Shown here: piece after piece, positions 1-12,665 of the stretch
Layout of the letters: each line of letters opens with the position of its first letter
Numbering within the stretch: the first letter of the stretch is position 1
Origin: Hofstenia miamia
Lineage: Eukaryota > Xenacoelomorpha > Acoela
Direction of reading: 5' to 3'
DNA: 64,000 bases
Assembly: GCA_004352715.1 (NCBI GenBank)
Contig: SCFE01000001.1
Location: 6,562,409-6,626,408, forward strand
Position numbers and translations under genes: made by a program
Notes under the pieces: model-generated
The model's database searches: none
The model's input: the letters and a program-made list of their open reading frames with translations, nothing else
Told to the model about the DNA's origin: nothing

Positions 1-634
1 ATTTCTAGCATCCAAATAAATTCTATATGTTTGCTTAAAATCCGAATAGCAGCTAAAAACTTTTTAAAGTAAAAATACATAATTAGATAAATGGGACATT
101 CTTTCACTTTAAATATACAATGTACTGTTCATTTTGTTTTTCAAAACGAGGGCTGCCATAGTTACCCGATTAATGAATTAATTTACTGAAATCAAAAGTA
201 TTGAACAAAATTATTCTTGTCAGCTAGTTGCCTGCGCAACTGAAAAATTCTGAAATGTCCTTGTTCAACTTACTTGCCATTTGAAAGTATTGGAACTTGA
301 TTTTTTGGAGATACATGTTGGTATTGTATCCCAAATTCTCCATTAAGTAGTCAGACTCATGGTTCTAAAACATGTCGTCGTTTAGTCACATCATGTATAC
401 AGCACATCAAATTTCAAAACATTAAAAAACAATAAACTTAATTGCTTAGATTATTTCAAATGCTTAAGATCATAATGAAATTATTATGAAAAAATCTGTT
501 GTCGTGATCCCAACAGCTTCAATTATGATTAAAGAACCAGTTTGATGAAACTAATCCAATAAATACCATTAAGCTAAATCAGCTACTAACAACTAACGAT
601 TAAAATATTTACAATGCTACATTCATGAGTGATT

Positions 635-2848
635 TTATGCCTTGTTTGCTTGAGCGTATATGAAAGAGTTAGCCAGCCTTTTCGTGCGACAGAAAGTGTC
701 GTAAGAACCTTGTGTACGTAGGAATGGCAAAGCCGGGCGTGTATCAGGTAGGAGATGGCGAAGTTGATGAGTAGGTGATTGTATACTAAGCCATAATTTA
801 TCACAGATAGACTTACGACGGTTGTATAAGGAATCTACACCAAAGTATGCCAGTGCATCATCGTACTTGAGATGTGGTAACACAATTCGAAAAACTCGTT
901 TCTGCACATTTTCTATATTGGACGATTGCTTACTTGTAAGCTGATGATGCCACAAAGGGGCGCAGTACTCGAGAATCTGCCGGATAGTAGAGGCGAATAA
1001 AGTAAATGAATCAAGAGGTGAGAGTCCGTTATGAATGCTCAAACGTAAGAAATGTAGTCTCTTGGAAGCTTTCTTTATAATGTAGTTGGTATTGAAGTTT
1101 CACTTCAAATTTGATTGAAGTTCAACGCCTAGCAATTTGACAGAATTAGAACGTTCAATTATATGATGGCCTAGCATAAGATTGTTTGGCAACGAATGAC
1201 CATGGAGTTCAGTTTCATGTCGTTCTTCAGGCACCACATTGAGACTTCGGATAATATATCAGCAGCAGATCCATTGCTGTCTCTGCGTATCGTTTCCCAT
1301 ACCGTTGTATCATCAACGTACTTCAGCCGGTTACAGTGTGATCTAAGAAGGCTATCAGCGAATAGAATAAATAGGTATTGTCCCAATTTTGTCCTTTGAG
1401 AGACTCCTGCATTGATGATGTTCCACATTGGAAATGATTACTCTCTGTTTCCGGGCAGTTAGAAAGAATATAATCCAATTTAGTGTATAGCTATTGACGT
1501 CAATATCCAAAAGTCGTTGTTCAAGCAAAGGGTGGATGATCATATCGAAAGCCTTTGAGAAGTCGAATAAGAGGACCCTAGAAAAGGTACCCTCATTATC
1601 TAGCTGGTGTAATAATTGATGTGTAAAATCAAGTAAGGCCATAACCGGCGAGCGACAACGAACTGCACCATACTGTTTCGGATCGAGAGATAGGGTAACT
1701 TTAGAGATCAATTCTTTATTTAATATAATGTCTTCCATTATTTTGGAAATTGAATTTATTAATGGAAATGGGTCGAATATCAGTAATCGGATTAACTACG
1801 GGCTTTTTCTTTTCGATACAGATGGCATTTGCAGAAGTAAAAGACGAGCAGTTTGCAACTCTGAAAGATATGTTAATTAATTGTGATGCTGGATAGGCTA
1901 ACTCGTGAGCAAAATCTTTAAAAATTCAGTTTGGGAGCGTTGTACATTACTGTCAGGTCCGCTAGATTTATTGCATTTAAGATTGCTGAGGTATTGGTAA
2001 ACTTCAAGTTCTTCAACTTGGATAGGCCTAAAGGGAATTCGGTCGCTTTCATTTAATTTGGAATAGTTGGAAGTAATAGATGTTAGTAGCTGATTGATGA
2101 AATTGGCAAGTTCCTCGGGATTGTGCTTTTGTAGCAGCTTGCCCAAAGAGAGACTGTTATTACCAGAATTAAGACAACCTGCGGCATTTTTTAAGGTGTT
2201 TCACCATTTTCTTGGATTAGTGCTCTTAATCGAATTAAGTTTGTCAGTGTAATACGAGGAGTTCGTAAATTCTATTTACGAACTCCTCGGTGTAATATTT
2301 CTGCTTCCTTGCTTTGATAATCCTTGCAGCCTTGTTACGGATTCTTTTTAATTTATCAGACTGTTCATGTCGTAACGCCGCTGTTCTCGACTTGATTAAA
2401 TTCCGCGAATATTCTGGTTAATCCATGGTTTTTCATTGCGCCGGAATTTGTAAGTTTGTAGTGGAAAACACGATTCTATATTTACGAACAAAAACCTACC
2501 GAAGGCAGTCCAGGAAGATATAAAATCATTACTGTCTATCATTGAATTCCAGTAAGCGTTAACTAGTTTCCTGCCAAAAATAATTCTTTAGCTTCGGATT
2601 TATTCCTCGTATAAGAAATATGTACCGAATTAACCCCTGTTGTTTTCAGTGGTGACAGCCCGACAGAGATATGTTTATATCCACCAATGTTCGACAATGG
2701 GTAAGGGTCACCATAAAGTTCACTTCGTTTGGTAAAAATTTTATCAAGAGCATTTTTGCCGTGGGTATAAAAAGACAAAAGTTGTTTGAGTTGAAATTCT
2801 CTATTAAGGAAAGACGTTTTCAGGTCATTAAAATCGCCACCTAATATT
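635..2848 (-). mobile_element. CR1/L2-like LINE relic, 5' truncated
   Basis: Broken open segments on the minus strand follow the order of a non-LTR retrotransposon. The end of an APE-type endonuclease comes first (GGDFN motif near 2835, then ALDKIFT), then a linker ending in KCNKSSGPD (about 1960). Reverse transcriptase follows, with LLFDFSKAFD near 1560 and the catalytic box KYVDDTTVWE near 1315. The C-terminal domain contains ILEYCAPLWH near 970. Stops and frameshifts make it non-functional, and a 43-nt palindromic insertion at 2255-2297 is one of the breaks. The 5' end stops inside the endonuclease where another LINE begins, so it is a truncated copy. The clade call rests on motif style only (YVDDTTV, weakly conserved C-terminus). 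Confidence 0.8.
2247..2297. repeat. 35-bp palindrome between 8-bp direct repeats
   Basis: Two perfect 16-nt arms (2255-2270 and 2274-2289) surround a 3-nt TCT loop. The sequence GTGTAATA lies on both sides (2247-2254 and 2290-2297). It interrupts the reading frame of the LINE linker, which continues cleanly once the 43 extra bases are skipped. Confidence 0.9.
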
Positions 2849-3795
2849 AACTATAGTCAAATTTGTTACATAGCGATATTGTATAATTTAGGAATCCGTT
2901 CTTTATTATTTTTCTATTATACTTAGTTGTAACAAATGTAGTTCTTCGATTTAGATGATTAGAAATATTCGATTTTATTTTCCAAAATATCGATAAACAT
3001 CTGATATTTTGAAGAGCTTCTAATGATTTAATATGGTATTTACACATTATTTTTTTTTAATTTTGTTACTAATTATTTTTATTCCCATTTAAAAACTTTC
3101 TCTAATTTCGATTTTGCTTTTTTCTTTAAGTTCTTTAATAAACGAGATGAGTACAAGAAATGGGATAGAACAAGTGATCGAAGGAGCATTACCCTCCATT
3201 CTATTGGCATAAACTTTCCAATTTTTTGAATTGATCTTATACCATACGCCATTTTCTTTATAATGTTGTTTGCCTCGTCTTCAAAATTCAAATTATTATC
3301 AATTACTACTCTCAAATATTTCACTTTTGGGGATTCCTGAATTACATTGTAAAATATTTTAATACTTTCTAATGTTGATTCATTTCTTTTATTCTTAATT
3401 ACCATAAAATATAGTTTTTTTCAATATTTAGTTTTAACAAATTATTATTAAAGAATTGCAATTCTTCGACATTTTCTTGTAAAGCTAAAATATCATTACA
3501 ATAAATTAGAGTGTCATCGGCAAATTGTACATGATTACTATTAATGTGTTGATCCATATCATTTACATATGACTTAAATAGTAATAGACCCAGTACTGAT
3601 CCTTGCGGTACTGCATGGTTTAGTTCTAATGAATATTTCTTCTTTGAGTTTCACATACTGGTATCTATTACTTAAATAACTATTTAAAAATTCTGTTAAT
3701 GAATCACTAAAATTATAAATCTGCTTTAACTTTTCCAATAAAATAGAATGGTTTATTGAATTGAATGACTTTGAAATTTCTAATGATGCTATATA

Positions 3796-5105
3796 CAGGG
3801 TGTCTCAAAAAAATGTACTAACTCTTAAAATTATGAGAAAACCTTTATTTATGGACATAGAGTAAAATGAAATAGCACCGAATACATGAGACAAATGTGT
3901 TTGAAGAATGTTCAAATTGATGACCATTATTGTCCAGACAATGCTGATAACGCGCACCAAGGGATTTACAAACCTCGCAAAACATGTCATTAGGAATATC
4001 ACGACATTGTCTTTCAATTTCCAATTTCAATGCATCAATTGTCCTTGGTTTGTTGGCATAAACGTTGTCTTTCAAGTATCCCCATAAAAAAAGTCCATGG
4101 GTGTTAGGTCTGGGGAACGTGCAAGTATTCAACGGGGCCCCTTTGTCCAATTCATGTGTCAGGAAACATTGCATCAAGGTAAACTCATACATCACGATGG
4201 TAGTGGGGAGGTGCTCCATCTGACTGAAAGTAAATTTTCCTGTCTTTACCAAACATCTCTGTAATTTGTGGACCAACAAATTCCTGAAGCAAGTTGAGCT
4301 AGCTCTTACCATTGACAGTTTCGTTGAAAAAGAAAGCTCCTATGATACCCAATGCGGATATTCCACACCACACTGTTACTCCTGGTAAGTTTACATGGCG
4401 TTTAATTGTTACATGAGGATTTGCAGGACATCAGTACGTGCAATTATGGCAGTTAATGGCACCATTAAATTTAAAGGTTGCTTCATCACTCCACACAATT
4501 TTGTGTGCAAACTTGACATCATCTGCACATTTTGCCAGGTACCATTCATAAAATTCGACTCTCCGGTCAGGATTGTCTTTGTTGAGAGCTTGACACAGCC
4601 TTGGAATGTAGCATTTCCAATACAGACGCTTCATGATGCGGTTTACGCTATTTTTGAGATGTGGCTTCCCGAGCAGTTTGGTGAAGTGATTTCCGTGGTA
4701 ATCAAAGGAGTGTTTCCTGCACCTGTAGTTCTTTTCCAGGGGACGCAGATGTCCATTGTCATCCTGAAAGTTTTTTTTGATATTCTGAATGGTTCCATCT
4801 GTTTCAAATTTGTCTCTGATGCGTGCAATGGTCCGACGAGTGGGTGGCGGTTTTGCAAATTGATTTGTGAACTGGCGTTACACTTCAGTGGCGTTTTCAG
4901 TCTTCCAATAGCATTTCAGGACAAACTTTCTTTCTTTGAAACTAAGTTGATTTCCTGCCATAGCTTCAGTAATTCAGGATATCTGCAACACAAAAAAAAC
5001 TGAGTACATTTATAATTATCATCAATTTGTACATATTGCTCTATGTCCTTAAATAAAGGTTTTCTCATAATTCTGAAAGTGAGTACATTTTTTTGAGAAA
5101 CCCTG
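3796..5105 (-). mobile_element. mariner-like DNA transposon, 1310 bp
   Basis: The two ends are inverted copies beginning CAGGGTGTCTCAAAAAAATG and CAGGGTTTCTCAAAAAAATG, with similarity continuing for about 70 bp inward. TATA flanks both ends, fitting a TA target duplication. It sits precisely inside the reverse transcriptase of the Jockey-like LINE, so it is younger than that LINE. It encodes a broken mariner-family transposase on the minus strand. Confidence 0.92.
3870..4961 (-). pseudogene. mariner-type transposase, frameshifted
   Basis: A cut-and-paste transposase of the IS630/Tc1/mariner superfamily, normally acting in the nucleus on its own TIRs. A start at 4961 opens an N-terminal helix-turn-helix region (MAGNQLSFKERKFVLKCYWK). 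The first catalytic Asp lies in [13 protein letters not shown] near 4490, the second block is SDGAPPHYH near 4205, and the third region is FLWGYLKD near 4085 before IERQC.DIPNDMF. Several stops and frame changes occur between blocks, so no intact protein is made. The transposon's own TIRs lie close on both sides. Confidence 0.88.
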
Positions 5106-5766
5106 TATATATTTTTTTGATTCCTATCTAGTTTTGATCTCCAGTCTTCAGCAGCATAAAGTAAAGCATCATTTTTAGAGGTATCTTTTTGAAATCCAAA
5201 CGGATGTTTTGATATTAATTCATTTTGTTTCACATATTAGGTTAATTTGGTTGTATAATAATTTTCCAAATATTTTATAAATAACTGTAAAAACTGAAAC
5301 TGGTCGGATATTTTCTTCCTTTCTTATATATCGGTGTAACTTTAGCAATTTTTAAGTAATCAGGGTAAGTTGATTCTGCCAAACATTGATTAAATAAGTC
5401 ACATAGAGGTCTTAATAAAATACCTATAGCATCTTTCAACAATCAAGTAGGAGATTCACAATGACCTTTCGCTTTGTTCTAATTAATTTTCTTTGTTTCT
5501 TTTTAAAATTCTACTAATGTAATAAATCTTGGTTTATAGGGATCATCATTTTTTCTAATATTGCGGTGCTTATGATAGAAATGTTTAAACTTTGTATTTA
5601 GTTTGTCATTCATTCCTAGTTTCACAAATCTTTCATTTAAAATATTACTGATTTCTTTGTCCTTTGTAGTACATTCTTCATTATCAATTACTATATAATG
5701 AATATAATCAGTTTCATTTTCTTCTTTAAGATTTAAAAAATTCGAAATAAATAAACACTTTTGTTT

Positions 5767-6790
5767 AACAGATTTTTTTCAATAAAAAATTTTATTTTTC
5801 TCTTCACTCTGAATAGAAAATGGGAACTGACATGTGAAACAAATTTACAAAATGACCGAATTTAAACGATTGCAAAAATATAAATGTAAAAATATAAACA
5901 AAATTTTTACAAATGCTGTTAAGTGGAAAATTGATTTAAATTCAGCTAAAACTTCACAGGGGGTTTAGAAAATGATATGAGTCGAGATGGATGATCCGCA
6001 GGATTGTTATCTGTTGAAATCCATGCAATGGAGAGAGACTTCATCTTGACAGAGTGTGTAAGGGTAATTGCGAATAAAAACGGAAGCCCATTCAACATAC
6101 CTGAACGTTGAAAAATATGACGGAAAAGAGGTGCGAGAAAAGTATGTTGTTGACCTTGTGGATTAATAATACCAATAGAGAAGGATGAAGCATCAATATA
6201 CCATATATCTTGATTAGTAGAGAAGTGAGATGCTGACCAGGGCATAGAGAATTCAGAATTGCGAATGAGATGTGTGACTATAGAATGAGCAATAAAAAAG
6301 CGAGGATCATGAATGTTATGACAAAGGCCTTAAAACATTGACAGTACTAATAAGAGGCCAGATAAAGGTGAAGTGACCTAAGATTTTTTGTTTTTTGTTT
6401 TAGCAATAAAGAATCTCTGCAAGTAGTTTAATTAAATGAATGCGATCGGGGTGGCTGAAATGGATCTATGTAACGTCTAAAGATGAAAGCCAAGGAAATT
6501 AGTTTCTTGTGACAAACCTGTTGAAGCATTGAGTTGAGTACATTGAATACCTAGTTGATTAATGGTTTTATTCCATTGTTGAATTATATGAAGATGTTTT
6601 ATATCAATGGCAAGAAGGATATTATCACAGTGAGCCCATGATACAGAAATAATGTGTTTTATGGGTTTAATGATATAGTTAGCTAGCAATTGACATGGGG
6701 CTGCTGAGTAAGGAAGGCCCATAGATGCTCTGTGAAAGTAAGAAGTTCTGCCCCTATGATCTATGAACGTAGTTTCATATTTGTCTTTTT
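5767..6790 (-). mobile_element. RT-RNase H fragment of unassigned retroelement or retrovirus-like origin
   Basis: This block interrupts the linker of the Jockey-like LINE. Minus-strand reading gives the end of a reverse transcriptase: RASMGLPYSAAPCQLLANY near 6710, a box where YxDD would fall that reads WAHCDNILLA near 6630, and TNFLGFHL near 6485. A short connection (GHFTFIWPL) follows, then an RNase H-like part (DIWYIDASSFSIGI near 6210; ISTDNNPADHPSR near 6005). Thumb and RNase H are adjacent, and the NPADxPSR ending is seen in hepadnavirus-type polymerases and in some DIRS-like elements. The active-site Asp pair is damaged and frames shift around 6245-6477, so it is dead. No LTR, capsid, envelope or integrase is visible. 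An A-rich stretch follows its 3' side (about 5767-5800). Confidence 0.6.
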
Positions 6791-8402
6791 CTTGAATGCA
6801 TTCTCTCGTTTCTTTAAATATCGTTATCTTCAACGTTTTGTTACCATTCTTTACATTGTGTTTGTGAATCTTTGTAATAAGACAAAGCTTATGATAAATA
6901 CTTATTAAATTATCGATTATCAACATCATTTTTTGATCCACTGTTGTACCAAAGTAATAATCATTCCAGTTTAAGTTGATCAATTTCTTCAAAAATTATT
7001 GTTTTTAAAGTATTTCTTTGAATAAAATCGTTTAGTACAATATATCCATGAATCTGTTTGAGTCTTTATATTGTTAAATATTGCACATGTCAATCTGTAA
7101 CAAAAACTTCATATGTATTAATACTTGAGATGTAATGATATAATCAATCAAATAAGACTTAACAAAGTTGATATGCGTTGGTATATTTTTATTTAGAACC
7201 TCCATATTAAAGACATCAATTAAATCGTTAATTTTCCTCTTTTCAATTTCACACAAAAAATTTTGGTAATAATCACCCATAATAATAACTAAGTTTGTTG
7301 TTTGATTTGCAATGTAAATGTCTTTGTATAAGTTTTCTTCAAAAGCTTGAAATGATTGTTTCTTACTACACTAAATTATATTGATCAAATAACAGACTCC
7401 ACATATATTAAATTGAGCCCATAATCTATCAAATTCAGAATCATTTTCAGAAATATCATCTCTGAATATTGGTTTGAATTTGCGTGGTATATTTAGCCAA
7501 AAACCCTACCTCTGGATTTATGTGTTAAAGCTTGTATTCTATCTCTTCGAAAGATCAAAAATTTGTCATTTAAACTTTTTAAGTAGTCATTAGATTTTAA
7601 CCAAGTTTCCGTAACGCCAATGATTGTATTGTCATAAAAATTCTGAATTAGATCGTAAAATTTATCAAACTTATTCATAATGCTCTGAAAATTGGTATTT
7701 ACTTATTTTAATTTATTTTGCATATTTTTTCATTTACTTTGTTGCAGGATATAATATTTTCATATGCAATTTTATTACAATTCATGATTAGCCTTTAAAA
7801 TAGTTAACTGCATTTCATTATACATAATACATAAATCTTGTTTTTTTTGTAGATGCAATATAACTCAAAGCAACATCACTGGTACTCAAAACACAAACGT
7901 AAAACAATATAGAACAGCCTTTGCATTATTTTTCTTCTTGCACAATATCGTAAAGCTAGAACTCATCCCGCAAACACTGATCAAAAATAGGACCAGCAAT
8001 TTTGTCACAGACAAAACAATATCGAACGCTACTATATGATTGAATAATAAATGATGATATTGGGATTATTTTGTCTATAAATTTGGTGGTAAGTGAAGCA
8101 TTTCAAACTCTCATCTTGACTTTTTGTTTGTGAAAGACTACTTTCAATGGTTCTCAGCAAGCAAAAAATATTCCCAAAAATAGGCTTTGCTCGGTTTATA
8201 TTTCTTTTTCCTTATAATAGTATGTGCGTTATTGCATGCCACATCACCCATGTAAGCGAGTGCGTTAGTAACTTTAAAAGAACATTAAGCACTAAAACTT
8301 ATCTTTAAAGTCTTTGCAAGTCATTAATTTCCTTAAATGTCCTTTACAAATAATAACGCGATGTTTTAAGATATGAAATCACTGTTTTCTATTGAAGAGT
8401 TA

Positions 8403-8450
8403 CAGGCCCGTAACTAGACGGGGGGGGGGCAGCCCCCTGTCAAATTTTTT
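8403..8450. repeat. one end of a hAT-like MITE
   Basis: Begins CAGGCCCGTAACTAGACGG followed by a long G run. This closely matches the end of the MITE at 27560-27848. The partner end was not found. Confidence 0.45.
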
Positions 8451-10719
8451 AGCCCCCTATCATATTTAGCCTACTTAGCTTGCTTCATTTTTTTGACCAA
8501 CGACAAACTGCTTCTTAGAATTAATATTAAAAAATTATATTATTGTAAAAAATTTATTGTTCTATTAAATAAATGCGAGATTACTATTATACTTTAAACA
8601 TTTTCATGTTAAAATACAAATTAGTTTCCATTTCGCGATGTTCACAAAAATGGCTTTACTAAGAGTTAACGCTGCTTAAGACACTGCAAGTGCGTATTGT
8701 TCTTAAAAGTGCGTGTATATTTGGCGTTAAAAGCTATTGACGCACTAGACAACATGAGCAACAAGAATATAAAAAAAATTAAAAGTGCAGATATGGTTTG
8801 CTTCCAGTTAGAAAGTTTCAAGAGATTTTCATCAATTCCATCATACTCGGTTTTCAAGCGATTATAGGATTAAGCAACAGAAGTCCTTTTAAAATTTGTA
8901 GTTACGAGATTTTTACACATTTGTTATTATGTGTATACGTATGGATAAAAAATTATACTCATGTTCCTATAAACTTTATTGACAAGATACATCACCTTTG
9001 AAATATAAGAATATGCATGATGTCAACAGACGTCCTGATTATGGTTAACGAATTTTCTTAAATGGTTTTCCCTGAAATAGATTTTTGATGATCTATTCTG
9101 GAAGCATAAGTAACTGTCCAATAATCAATATATCGATGGAAAATAAAATTAGTAATGGCAGTTATTTTTAAAATGGTTTCGCTAAAATATATACCAAACA
9201 ACAATTGACTTTAAATTGTTAAAACTGTTTACAAAATATTCAACTTAACCAACTGCATATACAGCAAATCTGATTTATAGACGGGAATGAAATTAACCGA
9301 AATTTGCAGGAGGCTTGCATTCAGGAATTGATTTGAGGCGGTGGGCTACATTGCGTAAGGTATTGATGAAAATTTGGAAATAACTTACGTTAATATAAAT
9401 CCAATTGTTGCAGGTAAGCTGAGAAAACGAGGCCAACAACTTAACGTCTCACAACAAATAAATGACATTGTTTCTATTTCCTGTTTGTAAAACTAATTTC
9501 CGATTTTGCATATGTATTATTCGTAAATTCTGGTTAATACAACTATTCGAGCAAACAACAAAACGATGTTTAATTTGACAATTATCACAGCTTACGAATC
9601 ACAATTGTTGAAATTTGCATTACAATTAAGATGATAATTTAAAAAAATGCAAACATTTGCTATACATAACAGGGTCTTATTTATTACAACCTAAATGTTG
9701 ATAAAAGTGATTTATTGTCAATTTAAATTATTGATGAAAAAAGTAATGCCTTGACGACAAAATCATTTTAACAGCATTGTTCGCGGCTACCTTTAAAAAT
9801 CCTAAACATCCATTTTAAAGTGCTAATCAAATAACATCACTTAAAATATAGTTGGTTATATCGTTACGTTTTTTCTTAATAAATTTATCATAATAATTGT
9901 TTAGGAAATTTGTTTGGTTCAAGATGTGAGACATCAGAGAAAAAGCATATTCAATCTCATAAATCTTTGCACACACGTAGGCCTCACAGGATTCCATTTG
10001 TGTTTCATGCACTTTTGAAGAAATTATTCGTGGAGATCAGATTAAAAAGTGTTCCTTTCCACAGAGCTGTAAGCGTGCAGTGGTTGTCCGTGCTAAAGAT
10101 TTTGCCTTAACTAACAGTGCCGTGCCCAAAATTTATTGAATGAATAAGTGCTTGAAACTCACGATTTAATGAGAGGATCTTCGTTACGATTAACTTAGCT
10201 ATGAATTTAGTTCATAGGTTACATTTTGCTGGGGATTTTGCAGTTTGTATAGAGAAAAATATAAATTAAATACAGTTATATAACAACAATTTACAGACAC
10301 TAAAATGAGCATGGAGTATGGCTTCATACTAAATATGTTGCATTGTTGAATATAATTCAAATTCATCCGAAACTATGTCAGAAAATTAGATTCAATCCGA
10401 ATCCGAAGCTACTCATCACTCGATTAAATATAGCCATTGACCAGTTTGAATCCGGTCGTTTGAGATTAACTATTGTAGCAAGCATTCAAATGCTTGAGAG
10501 ATGTATATACATCAGTGGCATACATAGGGTGTTGGTCACAGAACAACCAACATTGATTTTTCGGTTCAAGATATTGTAACGATTTTTAGACAATTAAGAA
10601 CTAAAATGGCACAATGTAATCAAGGGATCAATATCTGCAGTATTTTAAAAGTTTATAAAGTGATCTGTAACATTATTGGACTTATAACGTTACCGCAATT
10701 ATGGTAACTCAGAAAAAAC

Positions 10720-11065
10720 CGTATTGAAACCGACCAGATTTCGAAATTCATTCTAGGTCGGATTCGGGTAGGGCGGTAGAAATGTTAACAAAGCTTGGAT
10801 TAATTAATCAAAAAATTATCAGCACTCGATATGAGAAAGCAGAAAGATTCATGTCGTTAAGTAATGCCAATGAATGTTTATTTTTAATTAAAAGAAAATG
10901 ACTGTGTGGAATTAACATTTGATTAATCATAGTTCAAAGTAGTTGCAAATCAAGGTTTATGTTTCGGGTCGTGTTGAGTTGGGTTACGTCGAGTTCGGGT
11001 AGTAAAATTCCGAGCTGTTCGGGGAGTGAACATCCTGATCTGGTTCGGGTCCATGTCCATGCTAG
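10720..11065. repeat. GGTTCGGGT-rich MITE-like segment
   Basis: Contains repeated TCGGGT/GTTCGGGT words near both ends (10740-10775 and 10965-11055), unlike the AT-rich surroundings. Related CCCGACCC words occur at 34547-34745. Exact ends are not resolved. Confidence 0.35.
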
Positions 11066-11399
11066 TACGCACTTATCTCAGGCCCTATCTGAGCCAAATA
11101 CTTTCATTAAATTTGGGACATGCTTTGAAGTAAAGTGAATCGACTTATATCACGATATATAAATCTTGAATGAATAAACATTCTCATGGTAAGCAACTCT
11201 TCACCACCCAATATACTTGTTTCATTTATCTTAATTGTATATATACAGCAGGCATTTTAATAAATGACAACACTGTTTTACGTAATCTTTACAAGTTTCA
11301 TTTTTCAAAGTTGTACTGCATAGCTGTCTTGAGTCAAGAATCTGATTACCTTACAAGAAATCAACCACGCATTTCACAACTGTTCTTGCATTAGTCCTA

Positions 11400-11830
11400 G
11401 GTATATTTGTAAAGCAATCCAATGCAAGCTAAAAGGCAGTGGGCCTAAGCAGTTCTAGTAGGGTAGCCTCCACACGGTGGTTCTTGGTAACATCAATCTC
11501 TTAGACGCGCGTCCCTGTTCCTCGTCCCGGACCTACAGTGGACATTAAGCAAAAAGGTATATGAAGGTGCTAGCATGTGTTAAGAGGTTAAGGGCCAGCA
11601 TTTGATGTGACAGTCAGGTAGCTTTGCTGTCACAGTAGTCTTTGGTTGCAGCAGACGCTCACTATGTTACCACTCATATGACCAGACTGAACACAAATCT
11701 GCACCCTGCGTGCCAGGTGTAGCTAGAGAATTCTCATGGTTAAACAGACCTTAGTAGCCTCACTTTTAGGGATAAGGTCAGGACCAGGATCGTGGTGTTA
11801 TCCATTGTTCAGTCTGTCGACTGGTATAGT
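11400..11830. other. low-AT island, no gene recognised
   Basis: Base composition is clearly more balanced than the flanks, with few A/T runs. It contains a small inverted repeat (TGTGACAG with CTGTCACA, about 11606-11634). No open frame with a recognisable domain and no tRNA-like B box was seen. It could be a SINE-like or satellite fragment. Confidence 0.4.
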
Positions 11831-12214
11831 ACAGTAACCATGATGCCTAACCCTTTGTTTTGAGTATTGATAACGTAAAACAAAATATATTTTTACAGTC
11901 AATTTCGATAAGCAAGAATACCAACTCGTTATTTATGTAATGAAGTTGCACGATACCACAGACTATCAACGTGAAAGTAATCAATATTAGTAAGCATCAC
12001 GATTAAGTGTTTCGATAAGTAAATTTAAAATGCACAAATTATTTTTCATACTGCTTGCATCGAAATTACTGCTAATATAGCGTTTTCAAAAAAATCCTGA
12101 AAGTTAAAAACACAGGCTATGTTATAGACCTTACAACAATCATGAAACCAAAGCTATTTTTTAGTTTGCTGAAACAGTTCTTTAGCGGCTTTTGCGTTTT
12201 TCGGCGATAGGTTC

Positions 12215-12665
12215 TACATCGTTTAACTCATGGAATCATTGAGCATTTATGTCTGTTAGGGCATCTACAGCCTTTTTGGTAAAGAAAAAGACTGGACAAT
12301 ACCGAATAGTTGTTTATTACAGAAGAATTAATAAAGTTAGTAATAAAGACAGATATCGGTTACCTCAACTGGACGACCAATAGGATCGCTTGGTTGGTTC
12401 CAAAATGTTTTTGCTCTTGATCTTACTAATGGCTTTCGGAATATTCCGATTGATGAATTTGACAAATGCAAGACTGTCTTTCAGTGTAGTGAGAGACTTT
12501 ATCAATTGACCAGCCTTCAGCCTAACGAAAACTCCGCCAGTATTTTTCAGAGAATAATGAATCGTACCTTTGTGATTCCTTCCAAATCAAATATCGATCA
12601 TCTTCATGGTTTGCGACAAGTTTTTGAAAAATGCAGACTAGAAAATCTTAAAAATATCTACATCT
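12215..12665 (+). pseudogene. Ty3/gypsy reverse transcriptase relic
   Basis: Plus-strand fragments in shifting frames match the fingers and palm of gypsy RT: HGIIE near 12232, AFLVKKKTGQYRIVVYYRRI near 12270-12330, RYRLPQLDD near 12355, then DLTNGFRNIPIDEFDKCKT near 12420-12475, and FQRIMNRTF near 12545. It ends with VFEKCRLENLK. In the element this enzyme copies genomic RNA in virus-like particles. In-frame stops and shifts (first near 12380) disable it, and the YVDD region appears lost between 12570 and 12595. No LTRs were seen, so it is an isolated internal piece. Confidence 0.82.

Larger units (their letters stand above)
2849..7720 (-). mobile_element. Jockey-like LINE relic carrying two nested insertions
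   Basis: Read on the minus strand, this element shows an APE endonuclease (GVTETWLK near 7615; MGDYYQNF near 7275, matching the family GDFN motif; LIDYIITS near 7145), then a linker running to about 6790. Reverse transcriptase follows: ISKHPFGFQKD near 5200, then after an interruption SFNSINHSILLEKL near 3755, PQGS near 3605 and the catalytic QFADDTLIY near 3515. The C-terminal domain runs to about 2850. Two foreign blocks split it: about 5767-6790 inside the linker and 3796-5105 inside the fingers/palm. Many frameshifts are present, and the 3' end is cut off by the neighbouring LINE. Clade is assigned by overall resemblance only. Confidence 0.75.
7721..12200. other. AT-rich non-coding stretch
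   Basis: I see no convincing gene. It holds a G-run hAT-MITE end at about 8403, a Pro/Arg-rich short open stretch at 9910-10110 (either strand, no recognisable domain), a CGGGT-rich repeat at about 10720-11065, and a less AT-rich island at 11400-11830. Confidence 0.6.

Noticed and set aside
9827-10110. Overlapping open stretches on both strands with non-random looking text.
   Set aside because: Too short, no domain, no convincing splice pair; could be a worn repeat.
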